Position numbers and translations under genes: made by a program
Part shown: positions 35,180 to 43,409 of the stretch, one piece after another
Position numbering within the stretch: position 1 is the first letter of the stretch
Layout: every line of letters begins with the position of its first letter
The notes under the pieces: generated by a model
What the model was told of the DNA's origin: nothing
Seen by the model: only the letters and a program-made list of their open reading frames with translations
The model's database searches: none
Source: Solirubrobacterales bacterium
GTDB lineage: Bacteria > Actinomycetota > Thermoleophilia > Solirubrobacterales > Solirubrobacteraceae
Direction of reading: 5' to 3'
DNA: 64,000 nt
NCBI GenBank assembly: GCA_003244205.1
Contig: QHBW01000019.1
Coordinates: 62,001-126,000, forward strand

Positions 35180-36775
35180 TCAGCCCGCGCTCGGCGTTGG
35201 GTCGTGGAATCCGGCCCCCGTGCTCTCGCCCAGGCGCCCGGCCAGCACGTGGCGGCGTAGCAGCGGGGCTGGGCGGTAGCGCTCCTCGCGGTATTCCTCG
35301 CCGAGGCCCTCGAGCAGCTCGAGCACGTGATCGAGCCCGAGCGCATCGGCGCGCGCGAGCGGCCCGACGGGGTGGTTGAGGCCCAGCCGCATGCCAGCGT
35401 CGACGTCCGCGGGGGTGCCGATGCCCTCGCCGACGGCGAAGGCCGCCTCGTTGGCAAGTTGGCAGACGATCCGCCCGAGCACCAGGCCGGGGGCGTCGCC
35501 CACCCATTCCGCGAGACGCCCCAGCGAGCCGAAGAATTCGACGGCCCGCTGGCTCGCCAACGCCGAGCTCGTCTGCGTCCGCGTCAGCTCGACCAGCCCG
35601 GAGGATGGCAGCGTGTAGAAGCCGACCGCCGAGCCCGCCGGATCGAGCATCCCCAGCGAGCCCTCGGCGCACAGCACGACCCGGGGCCCGCTCTGCCAGG
35701 CGGCGTCGTCCTCCAACGCGCCTCCGACGCAGTCCACGACCAGCCACGCCGGCTCTTCCGAGGTCCGCTCGGGGTCGGCCAGCGTCCAGCCCGCCGCGCC
35801 CGCGCCCGCGCGCAGTGCCTCGGCGTGGACGCCGCCGCCGATGATCGCCAGCGGTCCTGCCCCGCCGCCTCCGCCAGCAGGCAGCTCGGGATCCTCCGGC
35901 CGGTGGGGGCCGCCGCGGTAGTCATAGAACCCGCGCCCGGTCTTGCGCCCGAGGCGCCCCGCGGCGACCATGCGGGCTGTCAGCGGAGAGGGCCGCCAGC
36001 GCGGCTCCCCGAAGCTCTGCGCGAAGAACGAGCGCGCCACCTCGAGCCCGGTGTCGATGCCAACGAGATCCATCAGCTCGAAGGGGCCCATGCGAAAGCC
36101 GCCGCCCACCCGGCAGATGCGGTCGACCTGCTCGGGCTCGGCGATGCGTTCGCTGACGAGCCTCAGCGCTTCGAGGCCGAAGGGGCGATTGCAGCGGTTG
36201 ACGAGGAAGCCGGGACCGTCGGCGGCGTCGATCACGTGGCGCGCCATCGCCCTGCCGGTGGCGCGTGCGAGCTCGAGCGCGACGGCATCGGAGTCGGGGC
36301 CCGCGACGACCTCGAGCAGGCGCATCACGGGCGCGGGATTAAAGAAGTGCATCCCCACCACCCGCTGGGGCCGAGCACACACGCCGGCCAGCGCGGCGAT
36401 CGGCAGAGAGGACGTGTTGGTCGCAAGCACGCAGCGCTCGGAGACAATCGATTCCAGCGCTCCGAACAGCTCGTGCTTGAGCTCGAGGCGCTCGGGCGCG
36501 GCCTCGATCACGAGCTCGCAATCGGCGAGCGCGTCGATTGAGGGGGCGGCTTCCAGCCGCCCCGCGGCGGCGTCTGCGTCGTCGGGAGCCAGCCGGCCAC
36601 GCTCGGCGGAGCGCGCTAGCGCTGCGCGAATCGACTCCAAGCCGCACTCCAGGGCGTCGCCGATCGGGTCGTGGAGGAGTGTGCGGGCGCCGGACTGGGC
36701 GGCGAGCTGGGCGATGCCCGCACCCATCGTCCCCGCGCCGAGTACGCCGATCGTGCGCGCGGGGGTAGCGCTCAC
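35180..36775 (-). CDS. 3-hydroxyacyl-CoA dehydrogenase
   Basis: Oxidises 3-hydroxyacyl-CoA with NAD+ in beta-oxidation. NAD site IGVLGAGTMGAGIAQLAAQSG, catalytic region NTSSLPIAAL and GMHFFNPAPVMRLLEVV, then the C-domain DGPGFLVNRCNRP and GGGFRMGPFELMDLVG. At 531 residues it is a two-unit version: after a Gly-rich linker (~residue 290) a degenerate second unit follows, ending in another 3HCDH C-domain (GDAPGLVLGRIVCQLANEAA). It lies 7 nt downstream of the acyl-CoA dehydrogenase gene in one operon. Confidence 0.94.
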   Translation of the reverse strand: MSATPARTIGVLGAGTMGAGIAQLAAQSGARTLLHDPIGDALECGLESIRAALARSAERGRLAPDDADAAAGRLEAAPSIDALADCELVIEAAPERLELKHELFGALESIVSERCVLATNTSSLPIAALAGVCARPQRVVGMHFFNPAPVMRLLEVVAGPDSDAVALELARATGRAMARHVIDAADGPGFLVNRCNRPFGLEALRLVSERIAEPEQVDRICRVGGGFRMGPFELMDLVGIDTGLEVARSFFAQSFGEPRWRPSPLTARMVAAGRLGRKTGRGFYDYRGGPHRPEDPELPAGGGGGAGPLAIIGGGVHAEALRAGAGAAGWTLADPERTSEEPAWLVVDCVGGALEDDAAWQSGPRVVLCAEGSLGMLDPAGSAVGFYTLPSSGLVELTRTQTSSALASQRAVEFFGSLGRLAEWVGDAPGLVLGRIVCQLANEAAFAVGEGIGTPADVDAGMRLGLNHPVGPLARADALGLDHVLELLEGLGEEYREERYRPAPLLRRHVLAGRLGESTGAGFHDPTPSAG

Positions 36776-36782
36776 CGTTCGC

Positions 36783-37943
36783 TCACTGCGGGACGAGCGC
36801 GTTGATCCCGGTCGCGGCTCGGCCGATGATCAGCTTCTGGATCTGCGAGGTGCCCTCGTAGAGGGTCGTCACGCGCACGTCACGGAAGTAGCGCTCAACG
36901 GGGTGGTCATCTACATACCCCGATCCACCGTGGACCTGGATCGCTGTGTTCGCGCAGGCGACGGCAGCCTCGGTGGCGTAGAGCTTGGCGATCGACGTCT
37001 CGGTGGTGTTCGGGCGCCCCGCGTCCTTGAGGAAGCCGGCGCGCCAGGTGAGCATCCGCGCCGCATCGGTCTGCACGACCATCTCGGCGATCATCGCCTG
37101 GACGAGCTGGAAGGAGGCGATCGGCCGTCCGAACTGCTCGCGCTCGCGCGCGTATGCCGTCGAGTGCTCGACGCAGCCCTGACAGATGCCCACGCACCCC
37201 GCTGCGACGCTGTAGCGCCCGGAGTCAAGCGCCGACATCGCGACCTTGAAGCCGTCACCGACGTTGCCGAGGACGGCGTCGTCGGGCACCTCGACCTCGT
37301 CGAGCGCGAGCGACGCGGTGTCGGACCCATGCAGCCCCATCTTGCCGTGGATCTCCTGGCTGGAGAAGCCGGGGTGCTCGGTGTCGACGAGGAAGCAGGC
37401 GAGGCCGCGGTGCGCGAGCGCAGGGTCGGTCTGGGCGAAGATCAACGCGACGCGGGCGTGGTTGCCCATCGAGATCCACATCTTCTGGCCGGAGATCGAC
37501 CAGCCGCCGTCCCGGCGCTTCGCACGCGTGCGCTGGTTGGCGGCGTCGGAGCCCGTGTCGGGTTCCGTCAGCCCGAAGCAGCCAAGCCACTCGCCGGAGC
37601 ACAGCTTGGGGAGGTAGTGCTGCTTCTGCTGCTCGGTGCCCCAGCGCAGGATCGACGAGCACACCAGCGACGTCTGCACGGAGACGACCGTGCGCATCGC
37701 CGAGCACGCGCGGCCCACCTCCTCCACGATCAGTCCATAGGTCAGATAGTCAAGGCCGGCGCCGCCGTACTCGCGGGGCATGATCGCCCCGAGGTATCCC
37801 TGCGCGGCGAGCTTGGCGATCAGCTCCAGGTCGAAGTGGGCGTTGCGGTCGTTCTCGCGAGCGCGTGGGACGATTTCGCCGTTGGCGAAGTCGCGGGCCG
37901 TTTCGCGAACCAGCTTCTGCTCGTCGCTGAGATCGAAGTCCAT
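36783..37943 (-). CDS. Acyl-CoA dehydrogenase
   Basis: A 386-residue FAD enzyme for the first oxidation of acyl-CoA. The N-terminus MDFDLSDEQKLVRETARDFA is typical. FAD/substrate segments are CFGLTEPDTGSDAANQRT and WISMGNHARVALIFAQT. The C-terminal FAD-contact region QVHGGSGYVDDHPVERYFRD is followed by TTLYEGTSQIQKLIIGRA with the catalytic Glu in YEGTS. Short-chain acyl specificity is likely from overall look but not proven. It lies between thiolase and hydroxyacyl-CoA dehydrogenase genes. Confidence 0.95.
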   Translation of the reverse strand: MDFDLSDEQKLVRETARDFANGEIVPRARENDRNAHFDLELIAKLAAQGYLGAIMPREYGGAGLDYLTYGLIVEEVGRACSAMRTVVSVQTSLVCSSILRWGTEQQKQHYLPKLCSGEWLGCFGLTEPDTGSDAANQRTRAKRRDGGWSISGQKMWISMGNHARVALIFAQTDPALAHRGLACFLVDTEHPGFSSQEIHGKMGLHGSDTASLALDEVEVPDDAVLGNVGDGFKVAMSALDSGRYSVAAGCVGICQGCVEHSTAYAREREQFGRPIASFQLVQAMIAEMVVQTDAARMLTWRAGFLKDAGRPNTTETSIAKLYATEAAVACANTAIQVHGGSGYVDDHPVERYFRDVRVTTLYEGTSQIQKLIIGRAATGINALVPQ

Positions 37944-37992
37944 TTGCGGCGAAGCCTACGTGGCGCGCTGCTTCGACGATTTCGTGTGGTGC

Positions 37993-39189
37993 TTAGACGG
38001 CCTCGATGATCGTCGCCAGTCCCATGCCGACGCCGATACACAGGGTCGTGAGCCCGTAGCGCAGACCACGCTCGCGCAGCTCGAAGGCCAGCGTCCCCAC
38101 CAGCCGGGCGCCCGAGCACCCGAGCGGGTGGCCGATCGCGATCGCGCCGCCGTTGACGTTGAGCTTCTCGGGCGCAATCTCCAGCTCCCGCGCGCAGGCC
38201 AGCGCCTGTGAGGCGAACGCCTCGTTGAGCTCGACGAGATCGATGTCCTCCATCTCCAGACCGGCGCGCGCGAGCGCAGCGTGCGTCGCCGGGATCGGAC
38301 CCGTGCCCATGATCGCCGGGTCCACCCCGGCGGCGGCGCACGCCACGATCCGCGCGAGCGGCTCGCGCCCGAGCTCCTCGGCAGCCGCCGGCGAGGCGAC
38401 CACCAGGCAGGCAGCGCCGTCGTTGAGCGGCGAGGCGTTACCCGCGGTTACCGAGCCCCCCTCGCGGAAGATCGCTGGCAGCTCGGCGAGCCGCTCCAGC
38501 GTGGTGTCGGCGCGGGGACCCTCGTCGGTCTCCAGCACGGCGGTCGCGGACCCGTGCTCGCCATTGACTGCCACGATCTCGCGCTCGAAGACCCCGGCCT
38601 CGCGCGCGGCGACCGCGCGCTCGTGGGAGCGCAGGGCAAAGCGGTCCTGGTCGGCGCGCGTGATCTCGTAGCGCTCGGCGACGTTCTCGGCGGTCTCGCC
38701 CATGCTCTCGGTCGAGTAGCGCTCGGCCATGCGCCGGTTCACGAAGCGCCAGCCGATCGTGGTGTCGGCCGTCTCCGGCACGCCGCGACCAAACGCGCGG
38801 TCGGCCTTCAGCGTGACAAGCGGCGCCCGCGTCATCGACTCCACGCCCCCGGCGAGCACCAGCTCCGCGTCGCCGAGCTGCACGGCCCGCGCGGCCTGAT
38901 TGACCGCCTCCAGGCCCGAGGCGCAAAGACGGTTGACGGTCACGCCTGGGACCTCAACCGGCAGGCCTGCGAGCAGCGCGGCCATGCGCGCGACGTTGCG
39001 GTTGTCCTCGCCCGCGGCGTTGGTGGCCCCGAAGACGACATCGTCCACGCGGTCGCCCGCGATTCCGTTGCGCTCCAGCGCCGCGGCGATCACCGTCGCG
39101 GCGAGGTCGTCGGGACGCACGTGGGCCAGCGCCCGCCCGTAGCGGCCGATCGGCGTGCGTGCCATGTCGAGGATGAGTGCGTCGGTCAC
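37993..39189 (-). CDS. Acetyl-CoA acyltransferase (thiolase)
   Basis: A 398-residue degradative thiolase cleaving 3-ketoacyl-CoA. Acyl-enzyme Cys in VNRLCASGLEAVNQAA (~residue 88), NEAFASQALA, the active-site GGAIAIGHPLGCSGARLVGTL with His and the second Cys, and the end TLCIGVGMG. Similarity to PcaF/PaaJ-like enzymes is possible. It is first of the thiolase-acyl-CoA dehydrogenase-hydroxyacyl-CoA dehydrogenase operon. Its 5' end faces the + strand gene at 39231. Confidence 0.95.
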   Translation of the reverse strand: MTDALILDMARTPIGRYGRALAHVRPDDLAATVIAAALERNGIAGDRVDDVVFGATNAAGEDNRNVARMAALLAGLPVEVPGVTVNRLCASGLEAVNQAARAVQLGDAELVLAGGVESMTRAPLVTLKADRAFGRGVPETADTTIGWRFVNRRMAERYSTESMGETAENVAERYEITRADQDRFALRSHERAVAAREAGVFEREIVAVNGEHGSATAVLETDEGPRADTTLERLAELPAIFREGGSVTAGNASPLNDGAACLVVASPAAAEELGREPLARIVACAAAGVDPAIMGTGPIPATHAALARAGLEMEDIDLVELNEAFASQALACARELEIAPEKLNVNGGAIAIGHPLGCSGARLVGTLAFELRERGLRYGLTTLCIGVGMGLATIIEAV

Positions 39190-39214
39190 GGGCGCGATGC
39201 TACGCGCACGGGGT

Positions 39215-39220
39215 TAGACT
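39215..39220 (+). promoter_or_regulatory. -10 element (TAGACT) before the gene at 39231
   Basis: TAGACT ends 10 nt before GTG 39231; no ribosome-binding site is present. Confidence 0.4.
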
Positions 39221-39230
39221 CGCGAGCAAC

Positions 39231-39644
39231 GTGGACCCCTTCGCCGTGATCATTCTCGGCGGGATCGGCGTCGTCGTCGTGGCGCTGGTGCTGCTAGGGC
39301 GCTTCTATCCAGGCTCGGGCGCCGACCAGCTCGACTGGAGACCGGCGCGCTCGCCCGAGGTCGAGTTCGAGCTGGAGTTGCGCGACGTTCAGCAGATGAT
39401 CGACGCCCAGAACGTCCGCCGGCGCGCGCGCGGCGAGGCCGAGCTAACCGAGACCCAGATCCACGAGCGCATCGAGGCCGACCGCTTTGCGGCCAGCGCC
39501 CGCCGCGATGCGTACGTCGCCGAGTCCGACCTCGAGGAGATGCTCGCGGCGACGAACACACGCCGGCGCAGGCGCGGTCTCCCCGACCTCACGGTCGCCC
39601 AGCTCGAGGACGAGATCGCGCGTCGCGGACTCGGGTCCGGTTGA
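39231..39644 (+). CDS. Membrane-anchored protein with a duplicated helical motif
   Basis: About 137 residues: one N-terminal helix (AVIILGGIGVVVVALVLLG), then a charged helical tail with two copies of one unit. Copy 1 reads DVQQMIDAQNVRRRARGEAE and goes on LTETQIHERI. Copy 2 reads DLEEMLAATNTRRRRRGLPD and goes on LTVAQLEDEI. The Arg-rich core and following LTxxQ helix are conserved between copies. No known domain is recognised. GTG 39231 is preferred over an upstream in-frame start because of the -10 box. Confidence 0.7.
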   Translation: MDPFAVIILGGIGVVVVALVLLGRFYPGSGADQLDWRPARSPEVEFELELRDVQQMIDAQNVRRRARGEAELTETQIHERIEADRFAASARRDAYVAESDLEEMLAATNTRRRRRGLPDLTVAQLEDEIARRGLGSG

Positions 39645-39666
39645 GTCTCGTCGGCGCGGGCCTCGC

Positions 39667-40188
39667 GTGGCGCGGGTCCTGATCGTTGGCTGCGGCTGTC
39701 GCGGACGCCTGCTCGGTCGCCTGCTTGCCGCCGACGGCCACGCTGTTCGCGGCACCTCCCGCGGGCATGCCGGAACGCTCGACATCGCCGCGGCGGGGCT
39801 CGAGCCCTGGCTCGGGGACCCCGACCGCATCGCCAGCCTCACCGCCGCGCTTGACGCCGTCACGATCCTCTGCTGGCTGCTCGGCTCCGCGCGAGGCGAT
39901 GCGGCTTCGCTGGCTGCGCTGCACGCGTCGCGGCTCGAGCGGATGCTCGAGGAAGCCGTCGACACGACGGTGCGCGGCGTCGTCTACGAGGCAGCGGGGT
40001 CGGTGCATGCGGGGGTGCTCGCACGCGGGGGCGAGCTCGTCGGCGAGGCGAGCGCACGTTGGAGCATCCCGACCGCGACGATCGACCACGATCCCGCCGA
40101 TCACGCGGGCTGGCTGCGTGCCGGAAAGGGCGCTGTCGACGGTCTCCTGGGTGCTCGAGGGCGCTATACTCGAAGGCGAAATACATAA
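39667..40188 (+). CDS. Short NAD(P)-binding Rossmann protein
   Basis: About 173 residues. It begins VARVLIVGCGCRGRLLGRLLA, a beta-alpha-beta nucleotide-binding unit, and continues through VTILCWLLGSARG and VRGVVYEAAGSV like an extended-SDR/NAD-dependent epimerase N-terminal half. It is shorter than full epimerases and lacks a visible YxxxK, so it is probably not a catalytic SDR. The promoter element of the downstream rhodanese gene lies inside its last codons. Confidence 0.65.
   Translation: MARVLIVGCGCRGRLLGRLLAADGHAVRGTSRGHAGTLDIAAAGLEPWLGDPDRIASLTAALDAVTILCWLLGSARGDAASLAALHASRLERMLEEAVDTTVRGVVYEAAGSVHAGVLARGGELVGEASARWSIPTATIDHDPADHAGWLRAGKGAVDGLLGARGRYTRRRNT
40165..40184 (+). promoter_or_regulatory. 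Rhodanese-gene promoter with ATACT-N10-ATAC element
   Basis: TATACT (40165-40170) is a strong -10. ATACT (40166-40170) is followed after 10 nt by ATAC (40181-40184), the same spacing as upstream of trxB. GCRC before TATACT and A before the second ATAC are also shared. The element overlaps the 3' end of the preceding gene. Confidence 0.6.
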
Positions 40189-40218
40189 AAGCCGATAGAG
40201 ATTCAGGAGGTGGAGGAG

Positions 40219-41064
40219 ATGGCGGACTACGCCAAGGACGTGCTGGTGGACACAGAGTGGCTCGAGGCCCACCTCGACGACGATTCCATCCGCGTCGTCG
40301 AGGTCGATGAGAACCCGGCCCTTTATGCCGAGGCGCACATCCCGGGGGCGATCGGCTTCGACTGGAAGACCGACCTGCAGGACCAGGTCAAGCGCGACTT
40401 CCTCGACCCGCGGGAGTTCGGCGAGCTGTTCGGCTCGCGCGGCATCTCCAACGACCACACGATCGTCCTCTACGGCGATCGCAACAACTGGTTCGCGGCC
40501 TACACCTACTGGTATCTGAAGTACTACGGCCACGACAACGTCAAGCTGGTCAACGGGCCCCGGGAGAAGTGGATCGCCGAGCAGCGACCGACCACGACCG
40601 ACCTCCCCTCCTACGAGCCCACCAGCTTCAACGCGACACCCGGAGACGACAGCATCCGCGCCAAGCGCGACGAGGTCTACGCCGCGCTCGACAGCGACAC
40701 GCGCCTGGTCGACGTGCGCTCTCCGGGGGAGTACTCCGGCGAGCTGATCGCGATGCCCGGGTACGAGCAGGAGGGCGCCCAGCGCGGTGGACACATCCCC
40801 GGCGCGGCGTCGGTCCCCTGGGCCCAAGCAGTGCAGGAGGACGGCACCTTCAAGTCGGCCGACGAGCTGAGCGCGCTCTACAGCAGCAAGGACGTGCTCT
40901 CCAACGGCAACCCGATCATCGCCTACTGCCGCATCGGCGAACGCTCGGCACACACCTGGTTCGTGCTCCACGAGCTGCTCGGGCGCGATGACGTCAAGAA
41001 CTACGACGGCTCGTGGACGGAGTGGGGCAACCTCGTCGACGTGCCGATCGAGAAGAGTGTCTGA
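40219..41064 (+). CDS. sseA: Thiosulfate/3-mercaptopyruvate sulfurtransferase (rhodanese)
   Basis: Two rhodanese domains in 281 residues. The N-terminal inactive domain has RVVEVDENPALYAEAHIPGA and VLYGDRNNWFA (Asp instead of Cys). The C-terminal active domain has LVDVRSPGEYSGE, GHIPGAASVPW and the catalytic Cys loop AYCRIGERSAHTW. It moves sulfane sulfur from thiosulfate or mercaptopyruvate to thiols or cyanide; CRIGERS favours the thiosulfate type. ATG 40219 has AGGAGG 8 nt upstream, a better start than GTG 40210. The shared promoter element links its control to trxB. Confidence 0.93.
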   Translation: MADYAKDVLVDTEWLEAHLDDDSIRVVEVDENPALYAEAHIPGAIGFDWKTDLQDQVKRDFLDPREFGELFGSRGISNDHTIVLYGDRNNWFAAYTYWYLKYYGHDNVKLVNGPREKWIAEQRPTTTDLPSYEPTSFNATPGDDSIRAKRDEVYAALDSDTRLVDVRSPGEYSGELIAMPGYEQEGAQRGGHIPGAASVPWAQAVQEDGTFKSADELSALYSSKDVLSNGNPIIAYCRIGERSAHTWFVLHELLGRDDVKNYDGSWTEWGNLVDVPIEKSV

Positions 41065-41088
41065 GGCGGGCTGCGCCGCGCGAAACGG

Positions 41089-41565
41089 TTAGTGGTCGCT
41101 CAGGCGATCCAGCAGCTCGGCGACGATGCGGGCGGTAGCGCCCCAGATGAGCGCACCGCCGACCTCGTAGACATCGGTGCGGATCGGCACACCACGCCGG
41201 ATCAGCCGGCGGCGGGCGTGGCTCGCCGCAACCGCGCGCAGCGGCAGCTCCAGCACTTCGGCCACCTCGCGCGCGCTCGGGCTCCAGCGCTGGCCGGGCT
41301 CGATCAGGCCGACGAAGGGGTAGACCGCGTAGCCCGTCACGAACGTGGGAGTTGGTGTGAGCGCACCGACCACATGCACGCCCGCGGGGTCGAGGCCGAT
41401 CTCCTCGTGAGCCTCGCGCAGCGCCGTGCTGATCAGGTCTGAATCGGCGTCGTCGCGGCGCCCACCGGGAAACGAGATCTCGCCGGCGTGGCGGCGAAGG
41501 TCCTGGCGGCGGCGGGTGAGGACCGCGTGCAGCTCCCCGCCAGCGACGAACAGCGGAACGAGCAC
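41089..41565 (-). CDS. NUDIX hydrolase, CoA pyrophosphatase (NudL)-like
   Basis: A 158-residue NUDIX enzyme. The NUDIX box starts GEISFPGGRRDDADSD, goes on LISTALREAHEEIGL, and has the upstream GEISFPGG of the CoA pyrophosphatase subgroup. The start is doubtful: GTG 41565 gives MLVPLFVAGG, which begins in the first strand, while the frame stays open and protein-like upstream (LLDPAEAAELEVHGATIAA) without ATG/GTG/TTG. A non-standard or lost start is possible. It converges on the rhodanese gene. Confidence 0.85.
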   Translation of the reverse strand: MLVPLFVAGGELHAVLTRRRQDLRRHAGEISFPGGRRDDADSDLISTALREAHEEIGLDPAGVHVVGALTPTPTFVTGYAVYPFVGLIEPGQRWSPSAREVAEVLELPLRAVAASHARRRLIRRGVPIRTDVYEVGGALIWGATARIVAELLDRLSDH

Positions 41566-41651
41566 TGCGGCGATCGTTGCACCGTGAACCTCGAGCTCAG
41601 CCGCCTCGGCGGGATCGAGCAGGACGGCGGAGAGCGACTCAACGTCTGGGC

Positions 41652-42062
41652 TCAGCGCGCCCCGCTCATGACCTCAACGCGCTCGGCGAACATGACCTCA
41701 CCGTCGAGGGTGCGGTGTACCGGACACTTGGCCGCAATCGTGCGCAGACGCTCGACCTGCTCGTCGGAGAGGGTGTCGGGCAGGCGCATGACCAGGTCGA
41801 AACGCGTGGGGCAGCCCCGCTCGGCCGGGACGTACTGGACCTCGACCTCGACGCCGCCGATGTCCCATCCCTTGCGGCCGGCGTACATCTCCATCGTCAC
41901 CGCCGTACACGAGGCCAGGCTTGCGGCGAGCAGCTCCTGCGGGCTGGGGGCGGTGTCGTCGCCACCCTTGTCGAGCCCTTCGTCGACCGCGGTGGTGTGG
42001 TCGTTGATCCTAATGTCGTGCTGGTAGCCGCTGGAGTTGCGGCGGCGGGCGAGTGCCTTCAT
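41652..42062 (-). CDS. OsmC-family peroxiredoxin-like protein
   Basis: A 136-residue OsmC/Ohr-fold protein, a thiol peroxidase acting on organic or other hydroperoxides. PQELLAASLASCTAVTMEMYA holds the first catalytic Cys, and IAAKCPVHRTL the second; both are present. The conserved Glu/Arg network is not checkable by eye. The last codons lie just upstream of the NUDIX gene, probably in the same transcript. Confidence 0.9.
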   Translation of the reverse strand: MKALARRRNSSGYQHDIRINDHTTAVDEGLDKGGDDTAPSPQELLAASLASCTAVTMEMYAGRKGWDIGGVEVEVQYVPAERGCPTRFDLVMRLPDTLSDEQVERLRTIAAKCPVHRTLDGEVMFAERVEVMSGAR

Positions 42063-42121
42063 TTCTTCCTTCTCTGGTCGGGTGTCCGAGCAACCTCCAA
42101 TCGTAGTCCGAGTCGGATCGC

Positions 42122-43396
42122 CTACTCCTCGTCGAGCGGATTGAACAGCAGTCCGGTGAGGATCTTGGGAAAGAAGTACGTCGACTTTGGCGGCATCGAC
42201 TCCCCAGCGGCGGCGATCGCGCGGACCTGTTCGACCGGCGGCGGCGCCATGAAGAAGGCGCTGCCAGCGCGCCCGTCGCCGACCGCGCTGATCGCCTCCT
42301 CGAAGTCGCGCGCGTAGTCGAGCCCGTGCTTGTGGGAGATGTCGTCTTCGGAGAGCCCGAGCGCCCGCCGCAGCACGAGCACCTCGAGCAACGCCGTGTC
42401 GAGTCGCCGGTATGGCTCGGAATAGCCCTCGAGCGCGCGATCGGCGGTCGACTGCTCGCGCAAGGTCAGCGTCCGCGGCCGTCCGTCGGTCCCGTCGAGG
42501 AAGCCGATTCGCACGGGCTCTCCGACGGACGCGGCGCTCGGCACGAGCGCGTCGATCGTGGTCTCCTCGACGATGAAATCGCGTTCGAGCGTGGCGTAGA
42601 CCCTCGCGTGCGCGCCGTCGTCGAGCTCGTCGAGCAGGCGATGGGTGGGGAAGACTGCGAGTCCCGGGTCCTCCAGCGCGACGAGGCAGCAGAGCACGTA
42701 GCGGTGGGCGCCTTCGCCGCCGATCTCCTCCGCGTACACGCGCGCGGTCTCGTAACGGTGATGGCCGTCGGCGATAAGCAGCTCGGCCTCCGCGAGGGCG
42801 GCGACGTAGCCGTCGATCGCCGCAGGCGAGCTAACGGACCAGAGGCGGTGACGGGTGCCGTCGCAGTCGGTGATGTCGCCGAAGGGCGGTTCGGTCAAGT
42901 GATCCTGCAGCGATGACCAGGCGGCGCCGGCTGGATCGGAGTGCAGCGCGAAGATCGGCGAGAGGTTCGCGCGCGTCGCACGCGTGAGGCGGAGGCGATC
43001 CTCCTTGGGCCCGGGATGGGTGCGTTCGTGTGGGCGCACCTGGCCGGGGCCGTACTGCTGGACACGAACGCGCGCGAGAACCCCTCGGCGGGTGCGACGG
43101 ACACCGTCGGGACCGAGGAAGTCCTGGCTGAGCGCCCACAGCCCTGGCTGCTGGGCGCGGACAACTGCGCCCTCGGCGCGCCAGCGGCGCAGGAGCTCGG
43201 CGGCGCTGGCGTAGGGGTCAGCGCTGCCTTCGTCCTCGGGCAGATCGATATGGACGACATTGTGCTCGGCACCCGCGGCCAGGGCCGCGCGCTGGGCGAA
43301 ATCGATCACGTCATAAGGGGGAGACACGAGGCGCTCGAGCGGCCCGCAGACGGCGGGCTCGTAGCGCAGGGCGCGGAGTGGGCGAACCTCGGCCAT
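42122..43396 (-). CDS. DUF1015-family protein
   Basis: A 424-residue cytosolic protein. It begins MAEVRPLRALRYEPAVCG and LVSPPYDVI, and contains GLWALSQDF, YGPGQVRPHERTHPGPKEDR, LIADGHHRYETARVYAEE and ISHKHGLDYARDFEEAI, all hallmarks of the DUF1015 family. No biochemical role is established that I know of; the GHHRYETA motif looks like an active or metal site. ATG 43396 matches the family start. It lies 13 nt after the EamA gene. Confidence 0.92.
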   Translation of the reverse strand: MAEVRPLRALRYEPAVCGPLERLVSPPYDVIDFAQRAALAAGAEHNVVHIDLPEDEGSADPYASAAELLRRWRAEGAVVRAQQPGLWALSQDFLGPDGVRRTRRGVLARVRVQQYGPGQVRPHERTHPGPKEDRLRLTRATRANLSPIFALHSDPAGAAWSSLQDHLTEPPFGDITDCDGTRHRLWSVSSPAAIDGYVAALAEAELLIADGHHRYETARVYAEEIGGEGAHRYVLCCLVALEDPGLAVFPTHRLLDELDDGAHARVYATLERDFIVEETTIDALVPSAASVGEPVRIGFLDGTDGRPRTLTLREQSTADRALEGYSEPYRRLDTALLEVLVLRRALGLSEDDISHKHGLDYARDFEEAISAVGDGRAGSAFFMAPPPVEQVRAIAAAGESMPPKSTYFFPKILTGLLFNPLDEE

Positions 43397-43409
43397 CGCG
43401 GGCGGCAGG

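Noticed and set aside
35327-38009. Long + strand frames antisense to the beta-oxidation operon
   Set aside because: Mirror readings of strongly biased codons in dehydrogenase genes; no start signals or motifs.
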